From Tenacibaculum sp. M341 (GTDB lineage Bacteria > Bacteroidota > Bacteroidia > Flavobacteriales > Flavobacteriaceae): 64,000 bases of DNA. Shown here piece after piece: positions 55,987-64,000 of this stretch. Location: positions 1 to 64,000 of the forward strand of contig NZ_SJXJ01000002.1 of assembly GCF_004337695.1 (NCBI RefSeq), given 5' to 3'. The notes under the pieces were generated by a model. That model had not been told where the DNA came from and searched no databases. It saw only the letters and a program-made list of their open reading frames with translations. Positions within the stretch are counted from its first letter, which is position 1. Every line of letters begins with the position of its first letter. The translations under genes were made by a program, and so were the position numbers.

Positions 55987-56211
55987 TTAAATTGTTAGAG
56001 GTTTACCTTTCAACCTCGCTTCTATCTTACGCTTTTTAAGCGTAATACGCTTCATTATATCCATTAACTTTGAGTCTTTTGTTTTTTTGTAAATCTCATT
56101 CAAAGCTAATACTAGTCTTTTTGCTTCTCTAGAAGCTACAACTCTGTCACTAGTAGACATGTTTTTCATTTTAGCCTGTTCAAAGGCAATTGCTTCATTT
56201 ACGATATCCAT
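55987..56211 (-). CDS. Small basic helical protein, unknown
   Basis: A 74-residue Lys/Arg-rich protein, probably helical (MDIVNEAIAFEQAKMKNM, REAKRLVLALNEIYKKT, ITLKKRKIEARLKGKPL). No signal or membrane segment. It is alone between the agar locus and the N-glycan locus, with a hairpin downstream. Regular codon use and good start suggest a real gene. Its basic character suggests nucleic acid or ribosome binding; this is only a guess. Confidence 0.6.
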   Translation of the reverse strand: MDIVNEAIAFEQAKMKNMSTSDRVVASREAKRLVLALNEIYKKTKDSKLMDIMKRITLKKRKIEARLKGKPLTI

Positions 56212-56340
56212 AATAAACTATTTTGTTTAACTTATATCAAAAATAAGTAAACAAAATTGATTTTAAAACTAAATCTTAGTGATTTAACAGAATTTTAGAT
56301 ATGTTTAAAAAATCTAAATAAAAATACCTTTTACGTAAAA

Positions 56341-57537
56341 TTATTCCTCATAAGTAATGTAAGCAGAAACCATCCAATAGTTAATTTTATCACCGTCTAT
56401 TGCTTGTGCTTTAGGAATACTAATTTCTAATTGATGCGAACCCGAATTAATATTTCCAATTTCAATAATTTCTGGATTTACTTTACTTCCAGGACACCAG
56501 TTAGATCTGGATAAATCAGAAGAAGCAATTCGTTCATCTATTTCTTTACCTTTCCACATAGTTTTAGAACTCCAAACACCAGAAGAAGGATTGAATCTTC
56601 TAAAACTAGCACAGTCATCACGCCAAGGAATAAATTGCTTAATAATGGTATTATCTAGTTTAATAATATTCTCTTTTTGGGTAAATTCATCACCTTCACT
56701 ATGTCCTCCATGACCTGTAGTTGTGTAATATAACTTTGCATTTTTTAAAGGAGTATCATTTGTAAAACTAACAGTTAATGTACCTTTATTAAAAGCATCA
56801 TAATATTTTTGATTGGCACTATACTTTATGGTATTTACCAACGGTATTACGTTGGTTTTTTCTTTTTGATGATTTGGAATGTTAGATTCTTTAAAACTTA
56901 AATCAGCAGAAATTTGATATCCTTCTTTTGTCCATGTATCAATAAAAACACCAACATAAAATTCGTGTTTTAGAAGAGGTAATAAATGCGTGATATTTTG
57001 TTGCCAAACAACATTGTCTTCCCATTTTGGTATGTACACAGGTTTTAATTGTTTTACACGTTCATCGTTGTTAAAAAAGCCTACACCAAAAGGTGTCATA
57101 AAACGCAGTAATTCAACAGAAGGTTTATATTCTTTTTTATCATGAGTAAATGAATGCACTCCCCAATTATTATCGTTCAAAATATCTTTAAAACTGGCTT
57201 TCTCAAAATCAATAATACTTAAATCAGAAGTAGCAGGAATAATAAACAATGATCCAGATTTGTCCCAAGGATCACCATTTGAGGTTAAAGAAACATTTAA
57301 AGTAACTTCAGGTTGTATTTCATAAGAAGGAATGTTAACTTTTTTTAGAAGTACTCTTCCGGCGTCCATTCTATAAAAACCATCGAGTAATTTTATAGAA
57401 TCACTTTTAATAGCAGGATCAAAGTACAAATTGGTATTGTTAAAAACAGTTATGTGCTGATCTCCAATTGAGGTTAAAGGTTTGGTACAACCGATAATTA
57501 AAAGCGTAAAAAAAATGAAAAGATATTTATAACTCAT
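56341..57537 (-). CDS. PNGase F-like peptide-N-glycosidase, lipoprotein
   Basis: A lipobox (LLIIGCTK) is followed by a two-domain PNGase F-type fold. Compared from memory with Elizabethkingia PNGase F, D92 in DPWDKSG aligns with catalytic D60, E284 in EGDEF with E206, and D200 in FIDTWTKEG with E118. The segment DLSRSNWCPGSKVNP matches ADRAGWCPGMAV. It should release N-glycans from asparagine. It is the last gene of the GH20-CutC-PNGase operon, 2 bp after CutC. The GH92 and glycosylasparaginase nearby support an N-glycan pathway. Confidence 0.82.
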   Translation of the reverse strand: MSYKYLFIFFTLLIIGCTKPLTSIGDQHITVFNNTNLYFDPAIKSDSIKLLDGFYRMDAGRVLLKKVNIPSYEIQPEVTLNVSLTSNGDPWDKSGSLFIIPATSDLSIIDFEKASFKDILNDNNWGVHSFTHDKKEYKPSVELLRFMTPFGVGFFNNDERVKQLKPVYIPKWEDNVVWQQNITHLLPLLKHEFYVGVFIDTWTKEGYQISADLSFKESNIPNHQKEKTNVIPLVNTIKYSANQKYYDAFNKGTLTVSFTNDTPLKNAKLYYTTTGHGGHSEGDEFTQKENIIKLDNTIIKQFIPWRDDCASFRRFNPSSGVWSSKTMWKGKEIDERIASSDLSRSNWCPGSKVNPEIIEIGNINSGSHQLEISIPKAQAIDGDKINYWMVSAYITYEE

Positions 57538-57539
57538 TA

Positions 57540-58241
57540 TTAAGATTGAATTTGAGTGAGTAGTTGTTGTATGATATTAATATCAGAAATACGTTGCGGA
57601 ATATTTCCAAAATAATCAGATTGCTCTTGTTTTTGTACCGTGGAAGCAGAGCTATGTATCGTAGTAATTTTTGCATCTTTAAAAAGATGAACATTCGTTA
57701 TGTTTATTCCACTGCCTGCTAAAATGGTAATTTTATTTCCATATTTTTCTTGTAATTCTTTCAAAAGAAGAATACCATCTGCTGCATTAGATTTTTGACC
57801 AGAAGTTAACACCGTTTCCACACCAAGTTCAATTAATTGTTCAATTGCAGTATAAGGGTTTGGAGTAATATCAAAAGCACGATGAAAAGTAAAAGGTAAT
57901 GGTTTAGCTAATTCAATTAACTCTTTAGTTCTGTTAACATCGATGCTATTATCTGCATTTAAAATACCTGAAACAATACCATGCAATCCTAGTTTTTTAC
58001 AGAGTTCAATATTTTGCTTCATTATTTCAAACTCAGTATTTGAATACATAAAATTTCCACTTCTGGGGCGTATTAAAACAAATGTTGTTATAGATAAGTT
58101 TTCTGCAACTTGTTTTAATAAACCATAAGAAGGCGTAATTCCTCCGATACTTAATTCAGAGCAAAGTTCTATTCTGTCAGCACCAGCTAGTTGAGCGTTT
58201 AAAGCAGATTGGTATGAGTTAGTGCAAATTTCGAGTTTCAT
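57540..58241 (-). CDS. cutC: CutC family TIM-barrel protein
   Basis: The 233-residue protein has the CutC signature LCSELSIGGITPSYGLL, LIRPRSGNFMYS and LTSGQKSNAADGILLL. CutC was named for copper homeostasis, but the biochemical role is uncertain and a copper function has been questioned. Here it is translationally coupled between the GH20 (1-bp overlap of stop and start) and the PNGase genes. This argues for a role in N-glycan sugar metabolism in this organism. No signal peptide, so it is cytoplasmic. Confidence 0.85.
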   Translation of the reverse strand: MKLEICTNSYQSALNAQLAGADRIELCSELSIGGITPSYGLLKQVAENLSITTFVLIRPRSGNFMYSNTEFEIMKQNIELCKKLGLHGIVSGILNADNSIDVNRTKELIELAKPLPFTFHRAFDITPNPYTAIEQLIELGVETVLTSGQKSNAADGILLLKELQEKYGNKITILAGSGINITNVHLFKDAKITTIHSSASTVQKQEQSDYFGNIPQRISDINIIQQLLTQIQS

Positions 58242-60505
58242 TAATCAATAATTATTTCGTCAATAAATGTCCAAGCTTTGTAGCCTGCACCTTGATTTCC
58301 TTCTGGTATTATTCCAAAATTAGGAATGTCAATATCAATTTTAGAAGCGTTAATATTTTGAAACTTCGTATGTACATTACAAAGTAACGAATCTCTATTG
58401 TTGATAGTAATAAAGTCAGATGTAGTAATTATAGAATCGTTGAGAAAAAAATCGAATTTAATTTTTTTAGGAGCATAAATCCATTGTCCATTACCATTAT
58501 GAAAGCGTAATTTAATAGCATTTATGGTTGTAGTATCATCTAAATCAATTGTAATTTTCACATCTTTTCCAGAAAAACCTAACCATTCTTTATCTCCATA
58601 GCGTTTGTTGCTACCTGAAATCCCATTGATTAATGCATTTTTACCTCCTGCATTGTAAGAAGAATGTGGATCAGTATTTAAAGTAATTGTTTTTCCAACT
58701 CCTTTATGAAGATTTATTGTAGTTGTAAATAAGCTACTAATCTGCTTTTCTTCATCGAAATTAGCTGCATTAAGTATCGTGTTTTTACTGATTGAAATAG
58801 GTTGAGTGTATAATTTAGAAGCATAGTTTGGAGTAGATCCATCTAAAGTATATCGTATATTTTTTATTTCTGAAGATGAGTGCAATGAATATGTTGTTCC
58901 ATTGAATTCTCCACTTACCTCATTTAAGTCATTGGCATATTTTATTTGTTTAGCATCCAAACGCTTTTGAAAATGAATCAATCTCTTTTTAAAATTGTCA
59001 TAATTTTTTAATTCATTTTTAGACCATACTACTTCAGCCAAAGCAATGGCTCTTGGAAATGCCATATATGCTACTTTTTCAGGAGTTTTCATATATTCTG
59101 TCCAAATATTTCCTTGCGCACCTAATACATATTGTTGTTCTTCTTTAGTTAATTCTGGAGGGATTGGATTAAATGTATATACCTTTTCTAAAGGTAAAAA
59201 TCCACCAATTGCTATAGGTTCATTTTCATTTTCAGATTGATAATAATCAAAATAACAATGAGAGGTAGGAGTTAAAATAACAGGATGTTTTTGTTTGGCG
59301 GCTTCAATAGCACCTTTAGTGCCTCGCCAAGACATAACAGTAGCGTTTGGAGCCAAACCTCCTTCTAAAATTTCATCCCAACCAATAATTTGTTTCCCTT
59401 TAGAATTAATGTACTTTTCCATTCTGGAAATGAAATAACTTTGTAGTTCATGTTCGTCTTTTAAGTTATTTTCTTTAATCAGCTGTTGGCAAAAAGTACT
59501 ATTTTTCCATTTAGTTTTAGGGGCTTCATCTCCACCTATATGAATATATTTACTAGGAAATAAAGTAATAACTTCGTCTATAACACCCTCTAAAAATGTA
59601 AAAGTGGTTTCTGTAGGGCAATACACTTCATCATACATTCCCCATTTAGTAGCTACTTTCACAGTATCTTTCGTGCAACCTAATTCTGGATAGGCAGCAA
59701 TTGCAGCTTGAGAATGTCCTGGCATTTCTATTTCAGGAATAATAGTTACAAAACGTTTAGAAGCATAAGCAACAATTTCTTTAATTTCTTCTTGTGTATA
59801 ATATCCGCCATATTTTTTACCATCAAATTGTTGAGGTTGATCGTTATAATGTCCGATTAAAGTTTCATCTCTGTAAGCGGCAATTTCTTGTAACTTCGGG
59901 TATTTTTTAATTTCTATTCTCCATCCTTGGTCTTCAGTTAAATGCCAATGAAAAGTATTCATTTTTAATGAAGCAATTACATCAATATACTTTTTAATAA
60001 ATGATACAGGAAACATATGTCTAGCAACATCTAAATGCATTCCTCTATATGAAAACTGAGGTTTGTCTTTAATTTCTATACATTGAATAGCGATTTCATT
60101 AGCTTCATTTTTAGGAGGTAATAATTGTAGTAATGTTTGTACTCCATAAAAAGCGCCTTTGGCAGTTTTAGACTTAATTTCTATTTTGTTTTTGTTGATA
60201 GATAAGTGATATGCTTCATCATTCTGAATTTTTGAATCAATTGAGAAATGAATACTGCTAGTATTTTCATCAGAAGTTGTATTGATATTAAGATTTGTTT
60301 TTAAAAAATCATCAAAATAAGTTTGTACAACTGATAAATCGGTATCAGAAGAAAGTTGAGTTTTATTAGAAAGTATAAAAGTTCCTTCTTTTGTATTTTG
60401 AAATTCAGGAATAGGAATAATGGATGGTTGAATAGGTTCAGGTAATTTTTTCGCACATTGTATAAGTGTTAATGAGAACGCTATTAAGTACTTGAAAATT
60501 TTCAT
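58241..60505 (-). CDS. GH20 beta-N-acetylhexosaminidase lipoprotein
   Basis: A lipobox (LTLIQCAKK) leads to an N-terminal GH20b domain, a GH20 barrel with the catalytic pair D326-E327 in HIGGDEAPK, and a C-terminal part. The latter contains a chitobiase-like Ig domain (about 535-600, IRYTLDGSTPNYASKLY) and a discoidin-type CBM (about 605-754). It removes terminal GlcNAc or GalNAc, as in N-glycan antennae. It heads the reverse-strand operon and diverges from GH92, only 40 bp away. Confidence 0.92.
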   Translation of the reverse strand: MKIFKYLIAFSLTLIQCAKKLPEPIQPSIIPIPEFQNTKEGTFILSNKTQLSSDTDLSVVQTYFDDFLKTNLNINTTSDENTSSIHFSIDSKIQNDEAYHLSINKNKIEIKSKTAKGAFYGVQTLLQLLPPKNEANEIAIQCIEIKDKPQFSYRGMHLDVARHMFPVSFIKKYIDVIASLKMNTFHWHLTEDQGWRIEIKKYPKLQEIAAYRDETLIGHYNDQPQQFDGKKYGGYYTQEEIKEIVAYASKRFVTIIPEIEMPGHSQAAIAAYPELGCTKDTVKVATKWGMYDEVYCPTETTFTFLEGVIDEVITLFPSKYIHIGGDEAPKTKWKNSTFCQQLIKENNLKDEHELQSYFISRMEKYINSKGKQIIGWDEILEGGLAPNATVMSWRGTKGAIEAAKQKHPVILTPTSHCYFDYYQSENENEPIAIGGFLPLEKVYTFNPIPPELTKEEQQYVLGAQGNIWTEYMKTPEKVAYMAFPRAIALAEVVWSKNELKNYDNFKKRLIHFQKRLDAKQIKYANDLNEVSGEFNGTTYSLHSSSEIKNIRYTLDGSTPNYASKLYTQPISISKNTILNAANFDEEKQISSLFTTTINLHKGVGKTITLNTDPHSSYNAGGKNALINGISGSNKRYGDKEWLGFSGKDVKITIDLDDTTTINAIKLRFHNGNGQWIYAPKKIKFDFFLNDSIITTSDFITINNRDSLLCNVHTKFQNINASKIDIDIPNFGIIPEGNQGAGYKAWTFIDEIIID

Positions 60506-60545
60506 TTTAGTATATTAGAAACCTAAAAATAATAATCCAAACCAA

Positions 60546-63467
60546 ATGAAGCTACAAACTATATTATTTTTATTTGTTCTTAGCGTACTAGGCTGCAAGC
60601 AAAAAAAAGAAATTTCTTCAGCTAAAATAACTAAACCTTTAATTTCTTATGTCAATCCGTTTATAGGAACTGGAGGTCATGGACATACATATCCAGGTGC
60701 TACGATGCCATTTGGAATGATGCAATTAAGTCCTGATACTCGTTTAGACGGTTGGGATGGTTGTTCTGGTTATCATTATTCCGATGAATACATTTATGGA
60801 TTTTCTCATACGCATTTAAGTGGAACAGGAGTTTCTGACTACGGAGATATTTTGTTAATGCCTACTAATAAAGTAACGTTTAATAATGGAGGAGATGGTA
60901 AAGATGGATACAGGTCTAAATTTTCACATGAAAAAGAAGTAGCAGGAGCTGGTTTTTACAAAGTACATTTGGATGATACTAATATTGATGTTGAATTAAC
61001 TGTAGCTGAACGAAGTGGTATGCATAAATATCAGTTCCCTTCTTCGGAAAATCAAGTGATTATTTTAGATTTAGAACATAGAGATGAATTGTTAGAAGGG
61101 ACTTTAAATATAGTTTCTGAAACAGAATTAAGCGGAAAAAGATTTTCAAAGGCGTGGGCTACAAAACAACAACTTTTTTATTCAATCAAGTTATCTCATC
61201 CTATTGATACAAGTTTTAAATACTATGCTCAAAAAAATGCGGAACGTTATGCTTTTAAAATTATCAATCCAAATAACGAACCTGTATTTGTGAAAATTGG
61301 AATTTCAGCAGTTGATGAAGAAGGAGCAAAGAAAAATTTAGAAGCTGAGATTGGAAATAAACCTTTTTCAGAAATAAAAAAACAAGCACAAGAAACTTGG
61401 GAAAAACAATTGCAAAAAATTGTTGTAGAAAGTACAAGCGAAGATGATAAAACAAATTTTTATACCTCGATGTATCATACAATGATTGCTCCGAATATGT
61501 ATCAAGATGTAGATGGTAGATATAGAGGAATGGATTTAAAAATTCATGAGGCTAAAGATTTCAATTATTATACAGTTTTCTCTCTTTGGGATACCTACAG
61601 AGCTACACACCCTCTATATACAATCATTGAGCAAGAAAGAACTAATGATTTTATAAATACTTTTTTAGCAAAATATGATGAAGGAGGTATTATGCCAATT
61701 TGGGATTTATCGGCAAATTATACAGGTTGTATGATTGGATATCATGCTGTGCCAGTTATTGCAGATGCATATATAAAAGGAATACGAAATTATGATGCAG
61801 AAAAAGCATTAGACGTTATGAAACATTCGGCTACAAGAGATAAGTTAGGATTAAAATCATATAAATCTTTTGGATATATTCCTGTAGAAGAAGAGAGTGA
61901 ATCGGTTTCTAAAACACTAGAATATGCTTATGATGATTGGACCATTGCACAAATGGCAAAAGCAATGAACAAACAATCAGATTATAAAGAGTTTTTAGAG
62001 AGAGCACAGTATTATAAAAACATTTTTGATCCAGAGACTCAATTCATGCGTGGTCGATTTAGAAATACTTGGTTTGCACCTTTCGATCCGTATGAAGTAA
62101 ATTTTAATTATACTGAAGCCAATGCATGGCAGTATAGTAATTATGTTCCGCAAGATATTTCAGGCTATATAAAGTTACTTGGAGGAAAATCTGTTTTAGA
62201 GCGTAATTTAGATACGCTTTTTAAAGCAGAGTCAGAAACATCAGGTCGTCATCAGGTTGATATCACAGGATTAATCGGTCAGTATGCTCATGGAAACGAA
62301 CCAAGTCATCACATGGCTTATTTGTACAATTTTGTAGGAAAACCTCATAAAACTCAGGAAAAGATAAAACAGATTTTAACAGAGCAATACACAAATACAC
62401 CTGATGGTATTTCTGGAAATGAAGATTGTGGACAAATGAGTGCTTGGTATATTTTTAGTAGTTTAGGATTTTATCCTGTTACACCTGGTTCAGATCAATA
62501 TATCATAGGAGTTCCTTTATTTAAAAAAGCGACGATTCGATTAGAAGATGGAAAACAGTTTACAGTAGTAGCCACAGATTTAAATACTAAGAATAGTTAT
62601 ATAAAAGAAGCTTTTTTAAATGGTGAAAAATTAGAACGAACTTACCTGACACATTCAGAAATTGTAAACGGTGGAACATTAGAATTTGTAATGATAGATA
62701 AGCCGTCAGATTGGGGAACAAAAGAGTATGAACTACCTTCTTCTGAAATAAAAGAGCATTTAATTGTACCAGCACCATATATTGAAAAAGGAGTAGTAGC
62801 ATTTAAAGGAAAAACAGAGATTGTATTGGCGAATGTTGATAAAGAAGCTACTATTTTTTATGCCTTAGATGACAATGAGTTCAAACAATATTCAGCACCT
62901 TTTATAATTGATAGCAAAACTTCTTTAAAAGTTTATGCATTAAAAGGAGAAAATAAAAGTGCAATTATAAGTACCAACTTTTTTAAGATTGATCCGAATG
63001 TTAAAATCACACTAGAAACTAACTATTCAAATCAATACAATGCAGGAGGAGATAATGCTTTAATTGATGGTGTAATTGGTGCCAGAGATTTTAGAACTGG
63101 TACTTGGCAAGGGTATTCCAATACAGATGTTACAGCTACAGTTGATTTGGGAAAAGAAAAGTGGGTTGAAAGTATTACAACGAATTATCTTGAAGATCAG
63201 CGTAGTTGGATTTTCTTACCAAGGCAAGTAAAATATTTTACCTCTGTAGATGGAAAAAAATACAAAGAAGTAGCTAGTCTAAATTTTGATACAGGAAAGC
63301 CAGCAGAAGAAGTTAGCGTGAAGGAAGCAACGATCCATTTAAAAGGTAGTAATGTTAGATATGTAAAAGTAGTGGCTAAAAAGTTAGGAAATTTACCAGA
63401 GTGGCATTTAGGATATAAGCACAATGGGAAATCTTGGATATTTATTGATGAAATTATAATTAAATAA
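60546..63467 (+). CDS. GH92 alpha-mannosidase lipoprotein
   Basis: A lipobox (VLSVLGCKQ) precedes the GH92 two-domain fold (NPFIGTGGHGHTYPGATMPFG, GWDGCSGYHYSDEYIYGFSH, and SGNEDCGQMSAWYIFSS with the catalytic acid region). After about residue 740 come a chitobiase-like domain and a discoidin-type CBM (NQYNAGGDNALIDGVIG), a layout shared with the adjacent GH20. GH92 are calcium-dependent exo-alpha-mannosidases acting on N-glycan mannose. The linkage preference cannot be told. Confidence 0.92.
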   Translation: MKLQTILFLFVLSVLGCKQKKEISSAKITKPLISYVNPFIGTGGHGHTYPGATMPFGMMQLSPDTRLDGWDGCSGYHYSDEYIYGFSHTHLSGTGVSDYGDILLMPTNKVTFNNGGDGKDGYRSKFSHEKEVAGAGFYKVHLDDTNIDVELTVAERSGMHKYQFPSSENQVIILDLEHRDELLEGTLNIVSETELSGKRFSKAWATKQQLFYSIKLSHPIDTSFKYYAQKNAERYAFKIINPNNEPVFVKIGISAVDEEGAKKNLEAEIGNKPFSEIKKQAQETWEKQLQKIVVESTSEDDKTNFYTSMYHTMIAPNMYQDVDGRYRGMDLKIHEAKDFNYYTVFSLWDTYRATHPLYTIIEQERTNDFINTFLAKYDEGGIMPIWDLSANYTGCMIGYHAVPVIADAYIKGIRNYDAEKALDVMKHSATRDKLGLKSYKSFGYIPVEEESESVSKTLEYAYDDWTIAQMAKAMNKQSDYKEFLERAQYYKNIFDPETQFMRGRFRNTWFAPFDPYEVNFNYTEANAWQYSNYVPQDISGYIKLLGGKSVLERNLDTLFKAESETSGRHQVDITGLIGQYAHGNEPSHHMAYLYNFVGKPHKTQEKIKQILTEQYTNTPDGISGNEDCGQMSAWYIFSSLGFYPVTPGSDQYIIGVPLFKKATIRLEDGKQFTVVATDLNTKNSYIKEAFLNGEKLERTYLTHSEIVNGGTLEFVMIDKPSDWGTKEYELPSSEIKEHLIVPAPYIEKGVVAFKGKTEIVLANVDKEATIFYALDDNEFKQYSAPFIIDSKTSLKVYALKGENKSAIISTNFFKIDPNVKITLETNYSNQYNAGGDNALIDGVIGARDFRTGTWQGYSNTDVTATVDLGKEKWVESITTNYLEDQRSWIFLPRQVKYFTSVDGKKYKEVASLNFDTGKPAEEVSVKEATIHLKGSNVRYVKVVAKKLGNLPEWHLGYKHNGKSWIFIDEIIIK

Positions 63468-63480
63468 AAGAGAAAAGGAT

Positions 63481-64000
63481 ATGAGAAAAATACTCTTTTT
63501 AAGTTGGTTAGCATTTATAGTTTTTCATAGCTGTAACAAGGTAACTAAAAAGGAAAATCTAACGAATGAGGTTGTAAATACCAAAATAACACCTGTAGTA
63601 GTTGGAACATGGAATTTTCCTAAAGCAATTGAGGCAGCAGCAGAGGTAATCAAAAATGGAGGTTCAGCTTTAGATGCTGTAGAGAAAGGTTGTAGAGCTG
63701 AAGAAGCGAATATTGAAAATCAGACGGTAGGAATTGGAGGTTTACCTGATAGAGATGGAAGTGTAACTTTAGATGCTTGCGTAATGAATGAAAAAGGTGA
63801 TTATGGAGCTGTTGTAGGAGTTAAAAACATAAAGCATGTGATTTCTTTAGCTAGAAAAGTAATGGAAGATACACCTCATGCTATTTTAGCAGGAAAAGGA
63901 GCGGAACAGTTTGCGATTACCAATGGTTTTCAACAAGAAGATTTGTTAACAGAAGCATCAAAAAAAGCATGGGAAGAGTGGAAAGTAAAATCAGAATACA
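63481..64000 (+). CDS. N4-(beta-N-acetylglucosaminyl)-L-asparaginase, 3' end outside window
   Basis: The reading frame starts at ATG 63481 and runs open to the window edge (173 codons). A lipobox (AFIVFHSCNK) precedes the glycosylasparaginase alpha-chain: GTWNFPKAIEAAAEVIKNGG, SALDAVEKG, VGIGGLPDRDGSVTLDA. These are close to the Elizabethkingia enzyme. The autoproteolytic Asp-Thr site should lie beyond the window. It cleaves the GlcNAc-Asn bond on single-Asn glycans, the final step of N-glycoprotein breakdown. It is 13 bp after GH92. Confidence 0.9.
   Translation, partial: MRKILFLSWLAFIVFHSCNKVTKKENLTNEVVNTKITPVVVGTWNFPKAIEAAAEVIKNGGSALDAVEKGCRAEEANIENQTVGIGGLPDRDGSVTLDACVMNEKGDYGAVVGVKNIKHVISLARKVMEDTPHAILAGKGAEQFAITNGFQQEDLLTEASKKAWEEWKVKSEY

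Overview
The window is AT-rich DNA from a marine member of the Bacteroidota, almost certainly a Flavobacteriaceae. The evidence is a SusC/SusD pair, many lipoprotein signal peptides, promoter elements of the TTTG/TAnnTTTG type, and gene content that matches agar- and porphyran-degrading genera such as Zobellia, Formosa or Tenacibaculum relatives. No tRNA, rRNA, insertion sequence, phage gene or CRISPR array was seen.

Region 1 (1-10 kb) is housekeeping and stress. It holds an AraC-type regulator that lacks its second helix-turn-helix, a membrane-anchored metallo-beta-lactamase-fold hydrolase, and a signalling block: a FixL-like PAS histidine kinase, a response regulator fused to a CRP/FNR-type DNA-binding module, a universal stress protein, a CBS protein and two small TerB-like proteins. 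Three promoters in this block share a CRP/FNR-type box placed 33 bp (centre to centre) upstream of the -7 element, so it reads as a self-contained regulon. A paralogous elongation factor G follows, behind a leader ORF and two intrinsic terminators.

Region 2 (10.3-13.3 kb) is a likely zinc-starvation operon (DUF1826, stand-alone HisI, COG0523 GTPase), then a MogA-type molybdopterin adenylyltransferase.

Region 3 (13.3-55.7 kb) is a large agar/porphyran utilization locus. It has the 6-O-methyl-galactose demethylation cassette (P450, ferredoxin, ferredoxin reductase, alcohol dehydrogenase, esterase) with an AraC regulator; a GH16; galE; a surface glycan-binding protein with SusD and SusC; a galM-lacI-galT-galK operon for D-galactose; a TPR membrane-spanning LuxR-type regulator; and a long operon for L-3,6-anhydrogalactose (two dehydrogenases, aldehyde dehydrogenase, enolase-superfamily cycloisomerase, GH117, KDG kinase, KDPG aldolase, MFS transporter, GH50, GH2). 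A second GH16, a second GH50, a PhoD-like phosphoesterase and a sulfatase follow. Outer-membrane enzymes would cut the galactan, SusCD import the oligomers, GH2 and GH117 release D-galactose and anhydrogalactose inside, the P450 system demethylates G6Me, and both sugars reach central metabolism. A 12-bp motif, TTTTTGTCWAGT, recurs upstream of five separate transcription units of this locus.

Region 4 (56-64 kb) is an N-glycan-degrading locus: PNGase F-like amidase, CutC, GH20 and, divergently, GH92 and glycosylasparaginase (cut by the window end).
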